From contig JAFLDO010000017.1 in assembly GCA_017302455.1 (NCBI GenBank), positions 1 to 64,000 of the forward strand: a DNA stretch of 64,000 nucleotides, given 5' to 3'. This document shows, piece by piece, positions 59,949 to 64,000 of this stretch; the first letter of the stretch is position 1, and each line of letters opens with the position of its first letter. Origin of the DNA: Accumulibacter sp. Its GTDB lineage: Bacteria; Pseudomonadota; Gammaproteobacteria; Burkholderiales; Rhodocyclaceae. The notes below the pieces were generated by a model. It made no database searches. It saw only the letters and a program-made list of their open reading frames with translations, and was not told where the DNA came from. The position numbers were made by a program, and so were the translations under genes.

Positions 59949-61055
59949 TCATCCGCCGGCCCGGCCGCTCATCAATCGTTGAATGTGTGCAATCAGCTGC
60001 TCTTCCGGGTACGGTTTGCCGAGAATCACGTTGACGCCCGCGGCAACGGCCTGGTCACGCAACTGCTCGCTGTCCGAAGTCACCATGATGATCGGAACGT
60101 GCGCGCTACGCGGATCGCCACGCACCTGGTGGGTCAGCTCGAAGCCACCCATGCCGGGCATGTCGACGTCGGTGATCAGCACGTCGGGCAATGAACTACC
60201 GATCTGCCTCGCCGCATCCAGGCCATCTTCGGCCATGCGAACCTGATATTGATGCGCGCTGAGCAGCCGCCCGGTCTTGATGCGCACAACTTTCGAGTCG
60301 TCGGCCACCATGACCACGGTCTCTTCCGGAGTCTTCACCTTTTCTGCCGCCGCCCGGCTGGCCGCGGCGAGGGCCTGACGCTGCGCTTCCTCGGCCGCCT
60401 GACGCTCGGTTTCTCGGAGGATGGCCGCCTCAACGACGAGGCGCTCTTCTTCCTCCAGGCGAAGGGCTTCCTCGACGGCCTTGCGTTCAGCGTCGAGACG
60501 AGCGGCCTCGGCGGCCGCCTGGCGTTCGCTTGCACGGCGTGCTGCTTCTTCGGCCGCCAAGCGCTCGGTCTCACGGCGGGCGGCTTCCTCGGCGGCCAGG
60601 CGCTCGGCCTTACGGCGTGCTGCTTCTTCGGCGGCCAGGCGCTCGGCCTCCCGGCGTGCTGCTTCCTCGGCGGCCAGGCGCTCGGCCTCACGGCGTGCTG
60701 CTTCCTCGGCTACCAGGCGCTCGGCCTTCCGGCGTGCTGCTTCCTCGGCGGCCAGGCGCTCGGCCTCCCGGCGGGCGGCTTCCTCGGCGGCCAGACGCTC
60801 GGCCTCCCGGCGTGCGGCTTCCTCGGCGGCCAGGCGCTCGGCCTCGCGGCGGGCTACATCTTCGGCCGCCACGTGTTCGACTTCGGGTTGTGCCGCTGCC
60901 TCGGTCACCGGTGGTTCGGCGCCGGGGGCGGCCAGTTGACCCCCTCCTCGACCTTCGCGATCGGCCCTGGATCGACGGTTGATGACGAAACGCAACAGGA
61001 GGAAAGCCACGAACACACCAGCGGCGATCAACAGCAGGCTCTCATTGGTTGGCAT
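59949..61055 (-). CDS. membrane-anchored response regulator with long 13-residue repeat rod
   Basis: A 368-residue protein. An N-terminal membrane helix (about 7-25) is followed by a short Pro/Ala/Glu linker and then a long helix of 13-residue repeats, AARREAERLAAEE, near-perfect for about nine copies (67-183) and decaying to about 228. A C-terminal receiver domain (246-362) has the acidic pair Asp252/Asp253, phosphoacceptor Asp296 (LITDVDMPGMGG) and Lys347. No output domain is present. I start at 61055 (MPTNESLLLIAAGVFVAFL); the frame runs further but without conserved content. The receiver would sit in the cytoplasm on a rigid rod. Confidence 0.88.
   Translation of the reverse strand: MPTNESLLLIAAGVFVAFLLLRFVINRRSRADREGRGGGQLAAPGAEPPVTEAAAQPEVEHVAAEDVARREAERLAAEEAARREAERLAAEEAARREAERLAAEEAARRKAERLVAEEAARREAERLAAEEAARREAERLAAEEAARRKAERLAAEEAARRETERLAAEEAARRASERQAAAEAARLDAERKAVEEALRLEEEERLVVEAAILRETERQAAEEAQRQALAAASRAAAEKVKTPEETVVMVADDSKVVRIKTGRLLSAHQYQVRMAEDGLDAARQIGSSLPDVLITDVDMPGMGGFELTHQVRGDPRSAHVPIIMVTSDSEQLRDQAVAAGVNVILGKPYPEEQLIAHIQRLMSGRAGG
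60507..60857 (-). repeat. 39-bp tandem repeat array inside the response regulator gene
   Basis: About nine copies of a 39-bp unit encode AARREAERLAAEE with few substitutions (K for E, T for E, V for A). The opposite strand also stays open through the array, which is an artefact of the repeat. Copy number is likely to vary between strains. Confidence 0.85.
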
Positions 61056-61567
61056 TGATGTGATCCTTTGTGCCAGGTATCGACAACGACAAGAACGTGC
61101 CGACGCACGCCCGCCCAGTGTACAGCTCCCGCAACCGATGGATCTGGCCCATCGCTGTTGAGCATGATAAAACGAATGTTTCAGCAGTAGGGAGATGGAT
61201 GCTGCTCGAGGAGGAATGGCGCACCGCTGCCAGCCTGTCCATGTTTCCCGCAAGCCGCCCCGGAAAGACTGTCCGGCTACCCCTCCGCACATGGACAGAA
61301 AGAGCGCAAACGGGAGTGTGCCGACGTGTGCCGACGGCCTGCGGATAGCGGTTGGCGGCGGAAACTGCGAGAATCGCGGATTCGGGAGCGCTACCTCGCC
61401 AAGCAGCCACAAGCTGGCGGGCAGGAACGCGGCGAGCAGACATAACGGTTTGCGGCAACTCTCGATAGGGAAACGGTGTGCCGACCCCGGCACAAGAGCA
61501 CACGGCCGGTCGTATGTCGGGCGTGAGCCAAGTCGTACGAGGTCCTGGCGCGGAGGATGGATAGAGA
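61056..61567. other. 510-bp intergenic region upstream of the riboflavin operon
   Basis: It lies between the divergent response regulator and ribB genes. I looked for an FMN riboswitch (RFN element) and did not find its conserved core. No convincing gene is present; a plus-strand frame at 61195-61593 has low-quality composition. The ribB ribosome site GGAGGATGG ends this region. Confidence 0.55.
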
Positions 61568-62701
61568 ATGGCACCCCAGAGCACGTCTGCTGATGTTTCG
61601 CCGATCGAAGAGATCATTGTCGAGATGCGTGCCGGACGCATGGTCGTCCTGGTCGATGAAGAGGACCGCGAGAACGAGGGCGATCTGATCCTGGCGGCCG
61701 AGCACGTAACGGCTGAGGCGATCAACTTCATGGCCCGTTTTGGCCGCGGCCTGATCTGCCTGACACTGACCGCGGCACGCTGTCGGCAACTGGGCCTGAC
61801 GCAGATGGCGCGTGACAACAAGAGCCCGTACAGCACCGCTTTCACGGTCTCGATCGAGGCCGCCGAAGGAGTCACGACCGGCATTTCGGCGCAGGATCGC
61901 GCGTTGACCATCAGAGCGGCGGTAGCGAGGAACGCGCGGCCCGAAGACATCGTCCAGCCAGGACACGTCTTCCCGATCATGGCGCGGCCCGGTGGCGTGC
62001 TCGTACGCGCCGGCCACACCGAGGCTGGCTGCGATCTCTCCCTGCTCGCCGGCCTCGAACCGGCCTCGGTGATCTGCGAGATCCTCAAGGAGGACGGCAG
62101 CATGGCGCGCCTCGCCGATCTCGTCGGCTTTGCCCGTGAACATGGCCTGAAGATCGGCACGATCACCGATCTGATCCATTACCGGAGTCGGCACGAGACA
62201 CTGATCGAGCGCACTCTCTCCAAGAGCGTGCAGTCCGTGCATGGCCAGTTCACGCTGCACGCCTATACGGACTGCACTTCGAACGAAGTGCATCTGGTCC
62301 TGACCAAGGGCGACATTCGCCCCGACCGGGAGACGCTGGTGCGCGTGCATGAACCGCTCTCGGTAGTCGACTTTCTCGACCCTGGCGGGGGTCGGCATAC
62401 GTTTTCGCTCGACCTGGCACAGGCCGCACTGGCCAGAGTGGAGGCCGGGGTCATCGTGCTGCTGCACCGTCCCGAGAGTGGCCAGGACATTCTGGCGACA
62501 CTGCGCGAGCCCGTGGCCGCCAAGCGGCCGGCGGCTCGTTGGGACCCGCGCACCTACGGCATCGGTGCGCAGATCCTGCGTGATCTCGGCGTCGGCAAGA
62601 TGAAGCTCTTGTCCAGCCCGCGCCGGATGCCGAGCATGACCGGTTTTGACCTCGAAGTGACTGGCCACATTGCCACACCCGACGACCTTGAAAGACTCTG
62701 A
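61568..62701 (+). CDS. ribB: RibB fused to a degenerate GTP cyclohydrolase II domain (RibBX type)
   Basis: A 377-residue protein. The N-terminal half is 3,4-dihydroxy-2-butanone 4-phosphate synthase, with the acidic loop [20 protein letters not shown] near residues 27-46 and [19 protein letters not shown]. The C-terminal half (about 215-377) is GCH-II-like, but the zinc-binding Cys motif (C-x10-C-x-C) and the following catalytic region are missing; the sequence there reads [20 protein letters not shown]. So only the DHBP step is expected. It starts the ribB-ribH-nusB-thiL operon. Its stop overlaps ribH. Confidence 0.92.
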   Translation: MAPQSTSADVSPIEEIIVEMRAGRMVVLVDEEDRENEGDLILAAEHVTAEAINFMARFGRGLICLTLTAARCRQLGLTQMARDNKSPYSTAFTVSIEAAEGVTTGISAQDRALTIRAAVARNARPEDIVQPGHVFPIMARPGGVLVRAGHTEAGCDLSLLAGLEPASVICEILKEDGSMARLADLVGFAREHGLKIGTITDLIHYRSRHETLIERTLSKSVQSVHGQFTLHAYTDCTSNEVHLVLTKGDIRPDRETLVRVHEPLSVVDFLDPGGGRHTFSLDLAQAALARVEAGVIVLLHRPESGQDILATLREPVAAKRPAARWDPRTYGIGAQILRDLGVGKMKLLSSPRRMPSMTGFDLEVTGHIATPDDLERL

Positions 62702-63216
62702 TGGCTATTCCGAAACCCGCGCGCAGCATTTCTCCCCTGGCACGTTACGAAAACATCCACGAGCATGACGCTTCGCTCGTCGGCGACGGGCTGCATGTCG
62801 GCATCGTCATGAGCCGCTTCAACCAGGACATCGGCGAAGGTCTGCTGAGCGCCTGCACGACGGAACTGAAGCGGCTCGGCGTCGCCGAGAACAGCATCAC
62901 GCTGGCCAGTGTGCCGGGCGCCCTGGAGATACCGTTGGCGCTGCAGACGATGGCGGGCAGCGGGCGCTTCGATGCGCTGATCGCGCTCGGCGCCGTCGTC
63001 CGCGGCGAGACCTACCACTTTGAAGTGGTCGCCAACGACTCCTGCCGGGCGCTGATGGAAGTGCAATTGCGCAGTGGCGTGCCGATCGCCAACGGCATCC
63101 TGACTTGCGAGGACGACGATCAGGCGCTGGTGCGCATGCATCAGAAGGGCTCTGACTGCGCCCAGGTCGCGGTCGAGATGGCCAACCTGCTGCATGCCAT
63201 CAGGGAGAACTCGTGA
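62701..63216 (+). CDS. ribH: 6,7-dimethyl-8-ribityllumazine synthase
   Basis: A 171-residue enzyme with [17 protein letters not shown] near residue 36, [20 protein letters not shown] near 72, and [20 protein letters not shown] near 98 (catalytic His). It condenses the RibB product with 5-amino-6-ribitylaminouracil. The ATG at 62701 overlaps the ribB stop, and its own stop overlaps the nusB ATG (TGATG). Confidence 0.95.
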   Translation: MAIPKPARSISPLARYENIHEHDASLVGDGLHVGIVMSRFNQDIGEGLLSACTTELKRLGVAENSITLASVPGALEIPLALQTMAGSGRFDALIALGAVVRGETYHFEVVANDSCRALMEVQLRSGVPIANGILTCEDDDQALVRMHQKGSDCAQVAVEMANLLHAIRENS

Positions 63217-63710
63217 TGGCCGGGCAGCCTCGGACGACACCCGGCGCCAGGCCAGCCAGCGTCAGATCGCCGCGCCGGCGCGCCCGCGAGTTTGCGCTGC
63301 AGGCGCTCTACCAATGGCAGCTGAGCGGCAACGACGAGGCGGCGATCGAGGCGCATCTCGGCGACAGCGAAGGCTTCGACAAGGCTGACCGCGAGTTCTT
63401 CGCCGGGCTGCTGCGTGGCGTCCTTGCCCAGCGCCGGACCCTTCAGGAACAGTTGCAGGCCTTCCTCGACCGGCCTTTCGGCGAATTGTCGCCGGTCGAG
63501 GCCTGCGTTCTGCTGGCCGGGGCTTTCGAGCTGAACAATCACCCACAAACGCCCTATGGGGTAATCATCAATGAATCGGTCGAGCTGGCCAAGGGCTTTG
63601 GCGGCACGGATGGCCACAAGTACGTCAACGGCGTGCTCGACAAGCTTGCCGCCCGCCTGCGTCCGGCCGAGGTGGAGGCCAAGCGCGCCGCACGCAACCG
63701 GGCGCGCTGA
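63216..63710 (+). CDS. nusB: NusB, transcription antitermination factor
   Basis: A 164-residue helical protein with RRRARE in the N-terminal basic helix, FALQALYQWQLSGND near residue 28, GELSPVEACVLLAGAFELNN near 89, and YGVIINESVELAKGFGGTDG near 112. It binds boxA RNA with NusE in rRNA antitermination. I use the ATG at 63216 over the GTG at 63213. It lies in the common rib-nusB-thiL order. Confidence 0.95.
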   Translation: MAGQPRTTPGARPASVRSPRRRAREFALQALYQWQLSGNDEAAIEAHLGDSEGFDKADREFFAGLLRGVLAQRRTLQEQLQAFLDRPFGELSPVEACVLLAGAFELNNHPQTPYGVIINESVELAKGFGGTDGHKYVNGVLDKLAARLRPAEVEAKRAARNRAR

Positions 63711-63763
63711 GTGGCAAGTTCGATGTGTGATGACGGTCGTAGAGAGAGGATAGGGCAACGGCG

Positions 63764-64000
63764 ATGCCCGGCGAGTTTGAACTGATCAGGCGTTATTTTT
63801 CGCGGCCGACCCCGCAAACCGTCCTCGGTCCGGGTGACGACTGCGCCCTGCTGGCGCCGACACCGGACATGCAACTGGCGATCACCACCGACATGCTGGT
63901 CGAAGGCACACACTTCCTGGCCGACACCGACACCGACCCCGCCCAGCTCGGCTGGAAAGCGCTGGCGGTCAACCTCTCCGATCTTGCCGCCATGGGTGCG
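63764..64000 (+). CDS. thiL: ThiL, thiamine-monophosphate kinase (5' part, cut by window)
   Basis: The first 79 codons of a kinase running off the right edge. It begins [20 protein letters not shown] and continues [20 protein letters not shown], then [19 protein letters not shown] and [17 protein letters not shown], all typical ThiL N-terminal segments (Asp residues for Mg-ATP). It makes thiamine diphosphate. It follows nusB by 53 bases. The rest of the gene is outside the window. Confidence 0.93.
   Translation, partial: MPGEFELIRRYFSRPTPQTVLGPGDDCALLAPTPDMQLAITTDMLVEGTHFLADTDTDPAQLGWKALAVNLSDLAAMGA

Noticed and set aside
60249-61058. Plus-strand frame of 269 codons with repeated Gly/Leu/Cys motifs
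   Set aside because: It is antisense to the repeat rod of the response regulator; the repetition keeps the opposite strand open. The minus-strand product has a clear membrane helix and receiver domain.
61056-61567. FMN riboswitch upstream of ribB
   Set aside because: The conserved RFN core (AGGGTGAAATTCCC-like and the paired GGCGGTA segment) could not be found in the 510 bases.

Overview
The window is high-GC bacterial DNA whose gene content points to a diazotrophic, polyhydroxyalkanoate-storing betaproteobacterium of the Rhodocyclales. A Candidatus Accumulibacter- or Dechloromonas-like organism fits best. This rests on a Mo-nitrogenase accessory cluster with sigma-54/NifA promoters, the order mnmG-rsmG-parA-parB-atpIBEFHAGDC, a class I PHA synthase, ubiquinone genes (ubiJ, ubiE), exosortase-associated hydrolases and a complete leucine/isovalerate degradation set. 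The assignment is inferred from gene content; no rRNA or tRNA gene is present.

Layout. (1) 1-4.97 kb is an accessory region. It has a possible transposase start at the left edge, a 936-residue DUF4062-like STAND NTPase of visibly lower GC, and a small cassette (membrane protein plus RelE-type toxin and Xre-type antitoxin) lying between two copies of a short element with GGGGACAGTATA-type inverted ends. (2) 4.97-8.3 kb (minus strand) is a translationally coupled dltABC-like operon: adenylation enzyme, membrane O-acyltransferase, carrier protein. (3) 8.87-20.5 kb is the nif region. nifV-TPR-nifW-nifZ-nifM and nifQ are on the minus strand; nifE-nifN-nifX-rseC-like-DUF269-DUF683-fdxB and iscA-nifU-nifS are on the plus strand. 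I read four sigma-54 promoters and three NifA-type upstream activator sites by eye. nifHDK, nifA and nifB are not in the window. (4) 20.7-32.1 kb is the housekeeping mnmG-rsmG-parAB-atp block, closed by a clear terminator after atpC. (5) 32.1-40.6 kb holds ubiJ, a Tim44-like protein, ubiE, DUF971, a lipocalin-like protein, two exosortase-associated hydrolases with their carrier protein, a heptose-1-phosphate adenylyltransferase, an HDOD protein and an HNH nuclease. (6) 40.7-44.7 kb is a coupled operon of MBL hydrolase, PHA synthase and phosphodiesterase-family protein. (7) 44.9-59.4 kb is the leucine catabolic (liu) region: thioesterase, isovaleryl-CoA dehydrogenase, a GNAT/carbonic-anhydrase fusion, an EamA transporter, a second acyl-CoA dehydrogenase, then methylcrotonyl-CoA carboxylase, hydratase and HMG-CoA lyase. 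It is interrupted by an ATP-grasp gene beside repeats. (8) 59.4-64 kb has a thioredoxin-like protein, a membrane-anchored response regulator with a long 13-residue repeat rod, and ribB(X)-ribH-nusB-thiL (thiL is cut by the window edge).

How it fits together. The nif accessory genes supply homocitrate (NifV), Mo and Fe-S donors (NifQ, NifU, NifS, IscA), the FeMo-co scaffold (NifEN, NifX), protein maturation (NifM, NifZ, NifW) and electron carriers (FdxB). Because of the shared UAS, NifA and sigma-54 probably switch on nifQ and nifENX together. The liu genes take isovaleryl-CoA to acetyl-CoA and acetoacetate; the fused carbonic anhydrase plausibly feeds bicarbonate to the carboxylase. The most unusual items are the STAND gene, the repeat-flanked toxin-antitoxin cassette, the dlt-like operon, the GNAT/carbonic-anhydrase fusion, the membrane-anchored repeat-rod response regulator and an apparently near-leaderless nifV promoter.
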